In this document: positions 20,846 through 31,090 of the stretch, piece after piece
How positions within the stretch are numbered: the stretch's first letter is position 1
Layout: every line of letters starts with the position of its first letter
Origin: Sepiola atlantica
Lineage: Eukaryota > Mollusca > Cephalopoda > Sepiida > Sepiolidae
Direction: 5' to 3'
Length of the DNA: 64,000 nucleotides
NCBI GenBank assembly: GCA_963556195.1
Contig: OY744517.1
Span: 83,933,214 to 83,997,213 of the forward strand
Program-made: the position numbers and the translations under genes
Notes under the pieces: model-generated
What the model saw: only the letters and a program-made list of their open reading frames with translations
What the model was told of the DNA's origin: nothing
The model's database searches: none

Positions 20846-21172
20846 ATTTATCATGTGGTTGCAGTGCCGACTACGTAGGTAGGACGACGTTAAGATTGGA
20901 CAACAGAGTTCAGCAGCACATACCTAGTAAAATTAGGAATAGAACCTTCGGTTCAACGGATGTTCTAAAAAAATACATACGGGTCCTCGATCATGTAACA
21001 TTTGATTAAAAATCTGATGTGCACAATGAATTTCAGAATTCAGTTATATCCTATCTTGAGTCGTGCTCACTCGATATTCCACCTGAAAGTCTTAGAGACG
21101 ATCTATGTTCGTTTGAAGCGGCCCTCTCTCGGTTTTATGAGGGAGTGTCTATTAGGATTAGGCGTGATTAGT
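20846..21172 (+). pseudogene. Penelope-like GIY-YIG endonuclease fragment
   Basis: One frame reads CGCSADYVGRTTLRLDNRVQ then QHIPSKIRN, the GIY-YIG-type signature of Penelope-like elements (cysteines, YVGRT as the YIG half, R, QH). It continues through one stop as NEFQNSVISYLESCSLDIPP, ESLRDDLCSFEAALSRFYEG and VSIRIRRD. The nuclease would nick target DNA for the element's reverse transcriptase. RT itself is absent, so this is a 3' coding fragment. It lies just after a TA run (20813-20831). Confidence 0.75.
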
Positions 21173-22272
21173 TTCTAAGACATTTAATATATACCAAAAA
21201 GCTGTTTTTAATTTTAAATATATACAGAGTGTTTTTTCTTCTTTCTTATTAAAATTCCTCGATACAACTCTGTTGAGTGAGTTCGAACCCGGTCGGCTGG
21301 ATTTTTTTTTACTTTTAATCATAGAACGGTAAAATATGTCTTCCCTTCAGTAATAAGATAGATATATACTAGCTGTCACTACTCTGCTGTGCCCAGGTGG
21401 AAAAATTTATTGTTAAGATTTACAAATATAAAAAAAAAATTGTGTGTATTTTATCTGATGTTAAGTATTTTAAGTAGCTGGTTTACTTTCCCAAATATTT
21501 CTTTTTTTTAGTATAAATTTGAAAGTTAAATTATAACAGTATCATGTTGTTATTCAATTATTAATGTAATGCAACCAAATTTTTATGAAACTATAATTAA
21601 TTCTGGTTAATATAAAGTTTTTGTAATTACAACTAGATTACGCTGTTTCTATAATCTGTCCCCTTTAATTAGCAAACTTATTTTATCCGACCATAAATTT
21701 ATCTCTGACCATGGATAACCATCTCATATCATCTCCTCTATTTGCTTTTTGCATTATATCTACCCTAATTTCGTTAAACTTACAAATATCATTAACTTAG
21801 TCAAATCATCATTTCCTCCTGTCTTTCCTACAACTTCTCTTTCAATATATTATAACTTGTATCTACTCAATATTAATTATACATCGTTTGATTAGCTCAT
21901 AAACATAATAGATAAAACATTTTGAATATACTTATGAATATTTATATAATATATAAATAATTAGAATTAGCTATTATCTAATTAAATAGATACAATTACA
22001 TACTTATTTCAACACATTGATACACAATTAAATTACATTTAAATAGCTTACATTTATTTGATATATAATTTTTTATGATCAACCAAATTATATATGAATT
22101 ATTAGGAATAGTAACTACATAATCAAATAAATACATTTATATAATTTTCTGCTAAACAATGATACATAATTACACAAGTATATATATTTATATCTTTTCT
22201 CTTCTGCGATCCATACTTTTATTATTTTTTCTTTCTTTTTTCCTGTCCGCCCCCCCCTTCTTTTATTTTACT
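21173..22272. other. 1.1 kb AT-rich region, no gene recognised
   Basis: Contains GAGTTCGAACCCGGTCGG (about 21281-21298), a lone B box-like palindrome that may be a SINE trace. Otherwise AT-rich and featureless. Confidence 0.55.
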
Positions 22273-22481
22273 AATGTTCCATGGAACGTTATATAAACCG
22301 TTGACTTCTAAACGCTCACTCTTCAAACTTTTATCGCTTGTAATGTTCTATGGAACGTTATATAAACCGTTGACTTCTGAACGGTCACTTTTCAAACTTT
22401 TATCGCTTGTAATGTTCTATGGAACGTTATATAAACCGTTGACTTCTGAACGGTCACTTTTCAAACTTTTATCGGCTGTTC
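22273..22481. repeat. 69-bp tandem repeat, three copies
   Basis: Unit starts AATGTTCTATGGAACGTT. It keeps an open plus frame (MFYGTLYKPLTSERSLFKLL) because 69 is divisible by 3, but there is no support for a protein. Confidence 0.95.
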
Positions 22482-22665
22482 TGTCGTAGCACATTTCTCA
22501 GCGTTCTAACTGCTGAGCGCTTCCTCACATTTATTTTTCAGACTTTGGTACTTGTTGCTGTATTTTTTCTTTTTCTTCAATCTCCCGTCCTGATGAAACC
22601 CTCTAATAAAGGTTAAACGCAGAAGGATATTTAATTGATATTTTGGTTTTCCTTATTTCAATTTC

Positions 22666-22670
<5 letters not shown>

Positions 22671-22702
<32 letters not shown>
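22671..22702. repeat. (TA)n microsatellite
   Basis: TA run left of the palindrome at 22725. Confidence 0.95.
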
Positions 22703-22705
<3 letters not shown>

Positions 22706-22724
22706 TGAGTAAATTATGTGTTTT

Positions 22725-22867
22725 GTCATCAGTCATAACCAGTGGTTCCAAACTATGAGCCATCATCAGATGTGAAGCCTGAAGTACTCAAAGAACCTAC
22801 AAGAAAGTGTTTTAGTTATCTGATGATCACTCATGGCATGAAACCAGTGGTCATGACTGATTAAAAC
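22725..22867 (+). repeat. Palindrome with hammerhead-like elements
   Basis: Arms TTTTGTCATCAGTCATAACC (left) and the complement of GGTCATGACTGATTAAAA (right) fold back. In the right arm AGTTAT (22814-22819), CTGATGA (22820-22826), GAA (22840-22842), ACCA/TGGT (22843-22851), C22852 and ATGACT (22853-22858) match a hammerhead with stems I and III formed. Stem II is not convincing. Confidence 0.5.
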
Positions 22868-23068
22868 ATACTTTCTTCAATTATTATAACGCTCTGTCTG
22901 AAATGGCATCAAGCACTGTATATAAGTGTAAATCCAAAATGCATATAGATTATTTAAGAAATTTCAAACTAACAACTTCCAAAACATAATACATTTTATT
23001 ATATTAGGCTGGTTTACGAAGGCTTCAGGGATATTAATGATCTGGCTATAATAGAAACAAGATTACAA

Positions 23069-23140
23069 AGGAAAAAAGTAAACAGTTTAATGTTGCATTA
23101 AATCACCTCTTAAAACGGTTTTCAGCTAGGCATTTATCTT

Positions 23141-23185
<45 letters not shown>

Positions 23186-23258
23186 GAAGAGAAATGGCTA
23201 GCTCAAAACCGTTTTAAGAGGTGATTTATGTAACATTAAACTGTTTACTTTTTTCCTA
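23069..23258. repeat. 190-bp palindrome whose centre is (TA)n
   Basis: Arms of about 75 bp (left GGAAAAAAGTAAACAG to AGCTAGGCATTTATCTTC, right its complement at 23185-23258) run straight into a central TA run (23143-23184) that is itself self-complementary. The whole block could form one long hairpin. Confidence 0.9.
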
Positions 23259-23852
23259 TGCTTGAAAATGAATATATATATATATTTGTATATATCCGTG
23301 TATGGATATTTGTGTATATATTTGTGTCTGTTTGTTTATATATGTACTTGTGTATCTATTAATTTGTGCACACGTGTGTATTTTATATAAAGATCAGATA
23401 TTCATGCTTGAATAGGTTTGTTAATAGATTCAAACTTTGAAGTGTTTAATAAAGAAGAAAAGAATCCAGGCTAAGTAGGTAATAAAACAATGGAAAAAGG
23501 ACGGAATAAGAAGGCAGGTAATAAAAAAGAATAAAAAAGATAGAAACTAATTGAAAGAGTCAGCAAGTAAAGTATGTAATCCGATACTAATTAATAACAA
23601 ATAGCCTATCCCCAAAAAAGATTTATTTAAAGGGAAATTTTTCCAAATCCATCTCACTTCTCTGTCTTCTTTGGTCTGAAGAGGTTCACTCTCTGCGAAG
23701 CGTACAACCGAAACATGTATGCACATATGTAACCAATAATGTTTGTATGATTAAAATATACTTAAGAACAGCTCTACTTGTTATTGAGCACTTGCTATAA
23801 ACACTTGAGTTTCAACGAATTTACATTAACAGAAACTAATACAATACATGTA

Positions 23853-23854
<2 letters not shown>
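23259..23854. other. AT-rich spacer with one shared tail motif
   Basis: GTTATTGAGCACTTGCTATAA (23779-23799) resembles the tail of the 11.8 and 63.6 kb elements. No gene is seen. Confidence 0.55.

Positions 23855-23917
<63 letters not shown>
23855..23917. repeat. (TA)n microsatellite, outer left flank of inverted pair
   Basis: Long TA run directly before the left inverted arm at 23918. Confidence 0.97.
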
Positions 23918-23920
<3 letters not shown>

Positions 23921-24027
23921 ATAGAAGAAAGAAGAGTGATAAATATGCGACGATTGTCCAAATTTATTTCAAATTTCAATTGTTCAATGCAAGGTGTATT
24001 CAGTAATAAACTAGTGTTTATTATTCT

Positions 24028-24076
24028 TTCCTTAAGCCAAGGCTTTTCAAAGATCGAGATCTTATCATCAGAGGAG
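24028..24076 (-). ncRNA. Hammerhead ribozyme-like core, copy C
   Basis: Minus strand: CTGATGA (24065-24071), stem II AAGAT/ATCTT with loop CTCG, GAA (24046-24048), stem III AAGCC/GGCTT (24034-24045, loop TT), H17 = A, and a short stem I (TCCT/AGGA). The first stem II position is a T.T mismatch. Confidence 0.7.
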
Positions 24077-24319
24077 AAATACAGATAGATAAGTTGGCTT
24101 TCGAAAAAACCAAAGTTCAAATATTTGAAAAATATATGAAAAATATTATTAAAAAAATGCAGTGAAAGAGAAGTTCCGTAAAAAAGATATGTGGTTTGTC
24201 CGGGTGGTAAATTTCCGTTGAAAAGATGTTTAATGAATTGTAGAAAGCAAAAAAAAACTTTTGCGTAGGAGCAGTGTGGAGAAAATGTTCAAATATAAGT
24301 AAATCCAAACGCACTTAAA

Positions 24320-26860
24320 AGGAATTGAAAAGAGAAAAGTTGGCCATTAATGATAACTTCCTGGACCATAGAAAAAGGCAAATGACATCTAGTCCAAAGA
24401 AAACCTAAATGAAACAAAAAAAACTAAATTTGGGGTTAGGAGGAGGGGGAGTTAAAGAGCGAGGGGGTAGTAATGTTCGGATTGGTTGAGATAGCCGCCG
24501 TTGCAGCTGGGAGGAAAGAAAGAAAAAGAAAAAGGATTGCATGGGGGGAGGAGGTTAAAGTGAAAGGGGGATTGAGGGTAGGAGCGGGTGATATATAGTC
24601 AAGGTTAAGAGATAGGTTATTGAGAGTAAGATTAATCTGAAGAGAGAAGGAAGGGGAAAAATCATATATAAAATGGATTTAGGGAGTGGCAGGGTAAATT
24701 CGAAAGTATAAAGTTTGCCGATGCTAAAAATAGAATTCCAATGAGTGAACTTCTAACATTTCAAAGGTAACAAGCAAACATTAAGCAAATATTTGCAGTT
24801 ACTAGCTAAGGTTTCTAGGGATTTTAAAGGGCTAGCCAGATTAGTTAAAAGCATGGTAAAATAAGTAAAGGTATGTGGAAGAATGAATGATTAATTAAAA
24901 TTAAAATTTAAAAGAACTAGAGAATAATTAATTAAAATTAAAAATTATTTTAAATTTAAATTAAGGACCAGATGAATGATTAGAAGAGAAATTAAATGAT
25001 AAAAGAGAAGAAATATTAAGGAATAAGTTTAGTAATATTAACTCGATGTATAGTTATAGATCTAGCCTGTCCTACTCAGTTATATTAAACTTTAGGAGAG
25101 GGGAACAGATCAAGCGATAAGGATAGATTGTTTGTAACAATTTGTTTCGATTATAAGTAATAAGGGGTGGAATTGGGTTAGTTCAATTGAAACTTGAGTG
25201 CAGTGTCAGTGTTTAAAATCTATAGTTTAAATGGTGAGTGAGCAGTAACAGGGAAACAATTAGCAATCACAAGTTTAAATTTGATTTGTATGGGAAGCTT
25301 ACAAGAGGCTTCCAAGTAGTTTAAAAGTATGATTAGAGAGGATGAGGGTAAAATTGGTCAAAATAAGATAAGATGAGTAAAAGAGTAAAAGACCGATAGA
25401 AAGCGGTCCGCGAGTAGTTAGAAGAATTAGGATTATTTAAGGCAGGCCAAAGTGTGTAGTTATGCAACTAGCCTGAATCACTCCATTAGTTAAAAAAAAT
25501 TTTTTTTTTGGGGGGGGGGTTGGAGACTATTAAGGGGATAAGGTAGAAATGCTAGTAACAACTGATTTCAATATAAGTATTATGGGCCGGGGTTGGATTG
25601 AATTAAGTAAACTTACATTTTAATGCTAGTGTGTTGGAGATGTAATAGGAATTACAGGGGGAGATATATGGACCAATTTGGAGGGGAAATCGAAGATCGT
25701 AGTTAAAAAGAAGACCAAAGGAAGTTACGAGGAAAGATGTTGCCATTAGAAGGAGGCTAATATAAGGACGATATAGTGGATACGTGGAAGATAAGAAGGA
25801 AGTGAGATTAAGAGAAGTTTGTGGGTAGGTTTGCGGACAGAAAAAAATATAAGAAGTTTGGAGTAGAACTGAAGTAAAAAGAATAGTAGGATCTATATTG
25901 CAGAGGAGGGATAAATGTCTAGATATTAGATATGTTAATGATCGGTGGGTAGTAGGAGGAATAATGTTAGTTCAATCAACGATAGGTGCAACGGGTAGAT
26001 ACAGTTATTAGGTGCAACGGGTAGATACAGTTATTAGGTGCAATGGGGAGGAAACATTTATTGGGAAGGTTAATTGGTGAGATTAGGGGAGTTAAGAATA
26101 GAAGTTAACAAAATTACCGAGATATATAGTTTAGAGATTTGTCTGATGCTAAAGAAAGGGGAGTTATTGGCTGGGAGGAGGAGTGTCAGAGGGAGTAATG
26201 AAATTAATGTATTTAAATTTTTGCTTGTGCCTGCAATTAGAAATAAGCTCATTTTTAGAGTTAATAACATTTAGGCTCTTGGGTGCTGTAGCTATCATAT
26301 AAGTTTCCAAGGTACATAGTTGACAGAAGGCAGAACCAGGAGTGTATGAGTTAGACCTTTTTAATATAAACCAACTTAGGGAGTAGGGAATCTTTTTGAT
26401 GTTAAAGCTTTTTATTAGGTTGGATAGAGAAGTGCTGGTGGTATTATTATTATTGTGTTTAAAGGATCGATATGGTTAGAGATTCGAGTCTTAATGGGGA
26501 AAGCACTAGCACCAATATAGGTATGTATTTTGTGGGGGGGTTGCTGTTATAGTATTTGTGTTGCTTATAGTATTGGGGATGCTTACGGTTTGTATGCTCG
26601 GGTTCTGATCAAAGTTTAAGTTAGGGTTATTGTTTGGGGAAGATGAGATACCTTGAGGGGTGAGATCAGATCCATTATTAGTTAGCGGTAGTTGTTGGTC
26701 AGTGTGAAGGGTGCTATTTAGTGCAGGGAGTTGCAGATGGGGATAGTTGAGGGGAAACGGGGGAGTTTGTATGTTGGTATTATTTTGTATATTGGTATTA
26801 GTTTGTATAATGGTGTATTGTTTAACAGTACAGGAATATATAACGTTACTTTGTATGCAA
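24320..26860 (+). other. Purine-rich interior of the inverted pair
   Basis: The plus strand is strongly A+G-rich with few C. Within it, about 25010-25415 and 25416-25830 are a diverged direct repeat of about 400 bp (shared TAGTTAT..CTAGCCTG and AATTGGGTTAGTTCAATTGA-like blocks). 25986-26042 repeats a 23-bp unit (GGTGCAACGGGTAGATACAG). No coding function is recognised. Confidence 0.55.
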
Positions 26861-26932
26861 TAATATGTTTCATATATTTTTCAAATATTTGAACTTTGCT
26901 TTTTTTGAAAGCCAACTTATCTATCTGTATTT

Positions 26933-26981
26933 CTCCTCTGATGATAAGATCTCGATCTTTGAAAAGCCTTGGCTTAAAGAA
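26933..26981 (+). ncRNA. Hammerhead ribozyme-like core, copy D
   Basis: CTGATGA (26938-26944), stem II AAGAT/ATCTT (loop CTCG), GAA (26961-26963), stem III AAGCC/GGCTT (26964-26975, loop TT), H17 = A26976. Stem I is weakened compared with copy C by a G-to-A change (AAAG instead of AAGG). Confidence 0.7.
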
Positions 26982-27179
26982 AAGAATAATAAACACTAGT
27001 TTATTACTGAATACACCTTGCATTGAACAATTGAAATTTGAAATAAATTTGGACAATCGTCGCATATTTATCACTCTTCTTTCTTCTATCTTTACAATTA
27101 CTCTATCTCGTATATTGAGCTAAACCTCTTCACTATAGGTTCCATCCACTAAAAGTTTTACTTTTGGTTTATATTTGAT

Positions 27180-27181
<2 letters not shown>

Positions 27182-27242
<61 letters not shown>
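27182..27242. repeat. (TA)n microsatellite, outer right flank of inverted pair
   Basis: Uninterrupted TA run after the element tail. Confidence 0.97.
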
Positions 27243-27245
<3 letters not shown>

Positions 27246-27317
27246 TATTTCATGTATCCACATGAAATTTTATAAGGAGATATAATTTTTTATGTATCAA
27301 TTTTCAGTCGATACTTA

Positions 27318-27457
27318 AGTAGAGCTAGGTAGTGAGCTATGAAATATATTTATGACAATTAAGCTACACAGAGGCTCCTGCGTTTCATCCCCCGGGGGAA
27401 TCCTCAGGCATTTTACCCTCTGTGTAGCTTAATTGCCATAAATATATTTTCATAGCC

Positions 27458-27464
<7 letters not shown>
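27318..27464 (-). repeat. Palindrome with hammerhead-like centre
   Basis: Arms CTATGAAATATATTTATG.. and AATTAAGCTACACAGAGG (left) fold onto their complements (27421-27464). The loop on the minus strand has CTGAGGA (27401-27407), a TCCCC/GGGGA stem, GAA, and ACGCAG/CTGTGT as stem III with A as H17. Stem I competes with the palindrome pairing, so the ribozyme reading is tentative. Confidence 0.55.

Positions 27465-27531
<67 letters not shown>
27463..27531. repeat. (TA)n followed by (GA)n
   Basis: TA run to 27500, then GAGAGA to 27531. Confidence 0.96.
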
Positions 27532-27534
<3 letters not shown>

Positions 27535-27719
27535 TTGTCCTGTATTCATTGTAAACATTATTTTGATTTATTTTATAATCAGTATTTTCTTTACCATATA
27601 CGCCTACATAAATGCTCTAAATGTTAAAGCTTACCTATTTTCAAATCATAGGAAGGCTACAACTAATAGGCAACGATAATAAAAAAGCCAACCATAAAAT
27701 AGTTGTTTTTTTGTTCTTC

Positions 27720-27930
27720 TTGTGTGCATAAATGCATGTTACATGATGATATCATTCTTTGTAATCTGATACAGAAGTGGTAAAATATTTTCAGGTTGTT
27801 TCTGGCGTTCATTGTCCACCACAAAATATATTGCTAACAATCTGGTGCACCAGTTTTTATTGCTAGTAAATTACCTCAACTCATCAATATCATTAGACAA
27901 GGTCAGAGTATATTTGCTCATTTTATAGGA
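27720..27930 (+). repeat. Diverged paralogous segment, copy 1
   Basis: Aligns with 30250-30460 through short blocks (GCATGATNNTATCATTCTTT, GCGTTCATTG, TCATCAATATCAT). The two copies flank the SINE and minisatellite region. Identity and function unknown. Confidence 0.5.
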
Positions 27931-28269
27931 TATCAATCTTTTGAAGGATAATTTAATACCTACTTCTTATGTTTCAAGTTCTTAATATCTTCAAATATTT
28001 ATTCATTGAGTTTGTTTTAATTAGTTATTCATAATATAAATGTATGTGTGTACCAGTGGATGCGGTTTCCTGTCAAACACAAGACCGATTCTATTTAAAC
28101 TTAGGTAGAACTCAAACAGGAACTACTAGTCAGAGCGGACCTGGAAGTAATGGAAACTATTGAGTGACTTCAAACTCCCAAATTGATGTCGTTCTCACTT
28201 ACTAGTGCGTGTATAAAACATTATACACTCGTGTCGTCATAGGGAACTCAGGTTCTTGCTTGTCTGTGG

Positions 28270-28654
28270 ATGCTTTCTCGGCCTTTTGGCTAGGAAGAAA
28301 GTGTAGTATCTGTTCCGATGGATACTGCAACCTATAGACTGGTGTCGTCTTGTCCTTCGGGGCTTGATTCCGCCGGTCTGTGGGTTTGTCCTGTGCAGTT
28401 CTAGGAGGTCCACCCTCCCATGCTTTGCCTCCCGTCTTTGGGGAGGAGTAAGTTTATTGCTTACTGCCTGAGGCGCCCCTACCGGGGAATGCCACAGGGC
28501 TGCACAGGCAATTTTTTTTAATGGCCAGAGTGCTCACCTCTCGGGTGCTGGCTTTTCAAACCCCACTTTCCCGACCCGACCTTGGGTCACATCTTACCTT
28601 GTGGGAGTAAGATAAAACTGTCCTTGTGCCTAATCTCCTGGGGAGGTAAATAAA
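28270..28654 (+). mobile_element. U2 snRNA-headed SINE, full length
   Basis: The head CTCGGCCTTTTGGCTA, then GTGTAGTATCTGTTCC, is the 5' part of U2 snRNA (about nucleotides 5-45) with a small change between. The body (TGATTCCGCCGG, CTACCGGGGAATGCC) and tail (CCTTGTGCCTAATCTCCTGG, GGTAAATAAA) follow. Flanks TTGTCTGTGGAT (28260-28271) and TTGTCTGCGGAT (28655-28666) are a near-perfect 12-bp target duplication. SINE heads normally come from tRNA, 7SL or 5S genes, and snRNA heads are rare. Transcription mode is not evident from the sequence. Confidence 0.85.
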
Positions 28655-28666
28655 TTGTCTGCGGAT

Positions 28667-28942
28667 ACAATCACTCAGACGCCGATGTTTAGTTTTTAAT
28701 AAGGGTTTATTACAAAGAGAAGAACAGTCACAGAAAACACTAAAGAGACCGGTTACTTTAATACACGTGAAAGAGAAAAGCCATCAGATAGATAGACGGA
28801 TAGCTAGTTCTGCTACACTTAGTTACATTAAGTGCACCTCCCCCCATTGGGGACGGCGCCCTAAACACGTCTTTCCTGCTTTAAGTCTCGCCAGACAAGA
28901 GACAGGAAATTTACGCCCAGAAATCATGTGGTTTCATTGACT
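28667..28942. other. Unassigned segment between SINE and minisatellite
   Basis: GC-richer than its surroundings (CACCTCCCCCCATTGG, GTCTCGCCAGACAAGAGAC). Together with 30036-30250 it may be an older element in which the minisatellite expanded. No coding signal. Confidence 0.4.
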
Positions 28943-30035
28943 TTGTTCTAGGGTCACCTCTGACTCTTTGTTCTAGGGTCGCCTCTGCTCCTTTGTTCTA
29001 GGGTAACCTCTGACCCTTTGTTCTAGGGTCGCCTCTGCTCCTTTGTTCTAGGGTCACCTCTGACCCTTTGTTCTAGGGTCGCCTCAGACCCTTTGTTCTA
29101 GGGTCACCTCTAACTCTTTGTTCTAGGGTCGCCTCTGACCCTTTGTTCTAGGGTCACCTCTTACTTTTTGTTCTAGAATCGCCTCTAACTCTTTGTTCTA
29201 GGGTCACCTCTGGTCCTTTGTTCTAGGGTCACCTCTAACCCTTTGTTCTAGGGTCGCCTCTGCTCCTTTGTTCTAGGGTCACCTCTAACTCTTTGTTCTA
29301 GGGTCGCTTCTGACCCTTTGTTCTAGGCTCACCTCTGACCCTTTGTTCTAGGGTCACCTCTAACTCTTTGTTCTAGGGTCGCCTCTGCTCCTTTGTTCTA
29401 GGGTCACCTCTGACCCTTTGTTCTAGGGTCGCCTTTGCTCCTTTGTTCTAGAGTCACCTCTGACCCTTTTGTTCTAGGGTCGCCTCTGACCCTTTGTTCT
29501 AGGGTCACCTCTTACCTTTTGTTCTAGAATCGCCTCTAACTCTTTGTTCTAGGGTCACCTCTGACCCTTTGTTCTAGGGTCACCTCTAACCCTTTGTTCT
29601 AGGGTCGCCTCTAACTCTTTGTTCTAGGGTCACCTCTGACTCTTTGTTCTAGGGTCACCTCTAACCCTTTGTTCTAGGGTCGCCTCTGCTCCTTTGTTCT
29701 AGGGTCACCTCTGACTCTTTGTTCTAGGGTAACCTCTTACTCTTTGTTCTAGGGTCACCTCTAACTCTTTTTTCTAGGGTCACCTCTGCCTTTTTGTTCT
29801 AGGCTCAGCTCTGACCCTTTGTTCTAGGGTCACCTCTAACCCTTTGTTCTAGGGTCACCCCTAACTCTTTGTTCTAGGGTCATTTCTGCTCCTTTGTTCT
29901 AGGGTCACCTCTGACCCTTTGTTCTAGGGTCACCTCTAACCCTTTGTTCTAGGGTCGCCTCTGACCCTTTGTTCTAGGGTTACTTCTGACCGTTTGTTCT
30001 AGTGTCCCCTCTGACCCTTTGTTCTAGGGTCACCT
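28943..30035. repeat. 25-bp minisatellite, about 44 copies
   Basis: Unit CTTTGTTCTAGGGTCACC plus TCTGACC, with frequent GGGTCGCC variants that often alternate with GGGTCACC. The A and G variants and the CTCCT/ACCCT endings give a higher-order pattern. GGGTCA-CCTC-TGACCC within units is a perfect inverted repeat. Confidence 0.97.
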
Positions 30036-30249
30036 AGAAATTGTTATATAATTCCAACCGAAAATTGAAACAAGTCAGTTGACGATCGAACCTCGGAGAG
30101 AATCAACTGCCTAATTCCCTGTGCAGAAATCCTCTCCGACCACCACCCTCATCGTCACCACCCTCATCGTCACGGACAAATTATATACATATTATATTTT
30201 CCCAAGATACCGTGTTGTCATTTTTATTAAGCCCCTCACAATACAACAC

Positions 30250-30460
30250 ATGTGTGTATGAATGTGTATTGCATGATTTTATCATTTCTTTTGTGGGCAA
30301 GATCTTTGAGTAGTTTCTTGCTTTCATTGATCCTCTTTTGTATAGCAACAAAATGTATTCTTGTCTGCATGGTCAACCAGGCTTTACTGTTATTGAATTC
30401 ATTCAGTCCATCAACATCGTGTGCCAGGGTTATGAATGAGTGTTTATGCTGTAGAGGAAA
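30250..30460 (+). repeat. Diverged paralogous segment, copy 2
   Basis: Counterpart of 27720-27930. An 86-codon frame (30252-30512) crosses it, but there is no sign of selection or family similarity. Confidence 0.5.
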
Positions 30461-30540
30461 TGTTCAAATAAACCTTAACAACACTTTCTACAAATTCGAA
30501 CAATTTTATTAATTATTTTAAAAGGGATTTGTAGATGAGG

Positions 30541-30922
30541 AGTATTTATTTACTCCTCTCCAGGAGTTAGGCACAAGGCCAGTTTTATCTTACTCCCACA
30601 AGGTAAGATGTGACCCAAGGTCGGGTCGGGAAAGTGGGGTTTGAAAAGCCAGCGCCTGAGATGTGAGCACTCTAGCCACTAAAAAAATTGTCTGGGCAGC
30701 CCCGTCGGCATTCCCCAGTAGGGGCGCCTCAGGCAGTTAGCAATAAACTTAGAGGGGAGGCGAAGCCTGGGAGGGTGGACCTCCTAGAACTGCACAGGAC
30801 AAACCCATAGACACGCGTAAATCAAGCCCCGAAGGCCAAGACAATACCAGTCTATGGGGTGCAGTATCCATCGGAACAGATACTACACTTTGATCTTGAA
30901 CAAAAGGCCAAGAATGGGGAGT
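30541..30922 (-). mobile_element. U2 snRNA-headed SINE, second copy
   Basis: On the minus strand the head reads CTTGGCCTTTTG then AAGATCAAAGTGTAGTATC and TGTTCC, even closer to U2 (AAGATCAAAGTG retained) than the 28.3-kb copy. Body and tail (CCTTGTGCCTAACTCCTGG) match. It lies in opposite orientation to 28270-28654, with the minisatellite between them. Flanking duplication is not clear. Confidence 0.85.
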
Positions 30923-30924
30923 AG

Positions 30925-31090
30925 TAACTTTCCGATATAGCCTAATCGCAGCATCCTCGACTGATCTCCAATGCATCCTAGCACTATGTGATGCACAAAA
31001 TACAACCTATCCATAGTGAATGACCGTCCATTCATGGTGAAGAGCCACATCCTTTAATAGGTTAGCCTGTGAATATGCATGTCCATAGAC
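30925..31090 (+). repeat. Dispersed repeat module 1, copy 1
   Basis: Shares ATGTGATGCACAAAATACA, CTATCCATAGTGAATGAC and GAAGAGCCACATCCTTTA blocks with 46480-46640. Confidence 0.75.

Larger units (their letters stand above)
23918..27181. mobile_element. Inverted pair of hammerhead-bearing units around a 2.7-kb interior
   Basis: Arms 23918-24139 (minus) and 26868-27095 (plus) are inverted repeats of about 220 bp at roughly 95% identity, each with a hammerhead core and each facing a (TA)n tract outward. After the right arm come the tail TATATTGAGC (27111-27120) and TTCACTATAGG. The interior has no frame longer than 118 codons and no recognised protein. The layout fits a foldback element, or a Penelope-like element with inverted pseudo-LTRs and eroded coding; I cannot separate these. 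Confidence 0.75.

Noticed and set aside
20171..20854. Repeated 83-105 codon minus frames (MPNLVIIVKVFML..)
   Set aside because: The 127-bp tandem unit shifts frame each copy; the similarity is that of the DNA repeat.
22590..22625. CTGATGA with AACC/GGTT stem near 22593
   Set aside because: The required GAAA is TAAA and neither stem I nor stem III forms.
23918..27181. Maverick/Polinton or Tc1-like transposon with long terminal inverted repeats
   Set aside because: No integrase, polymerase or transposase is recognisable, and TA runs rather than a defined duplication flank it.
28943..30035. CRISPR array
   Set aside because: The unit is a contiguous 25-bp minisatellite without spacers, in an animal-type genome.
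30749..30976. 75-codon minus frame (VSVPMDTAPHRLVLSWPSG)
   Set aside because: It lies in the U2-headed SINE; the same peptide appears in the LTR-borne copies because the SINE body is shared.
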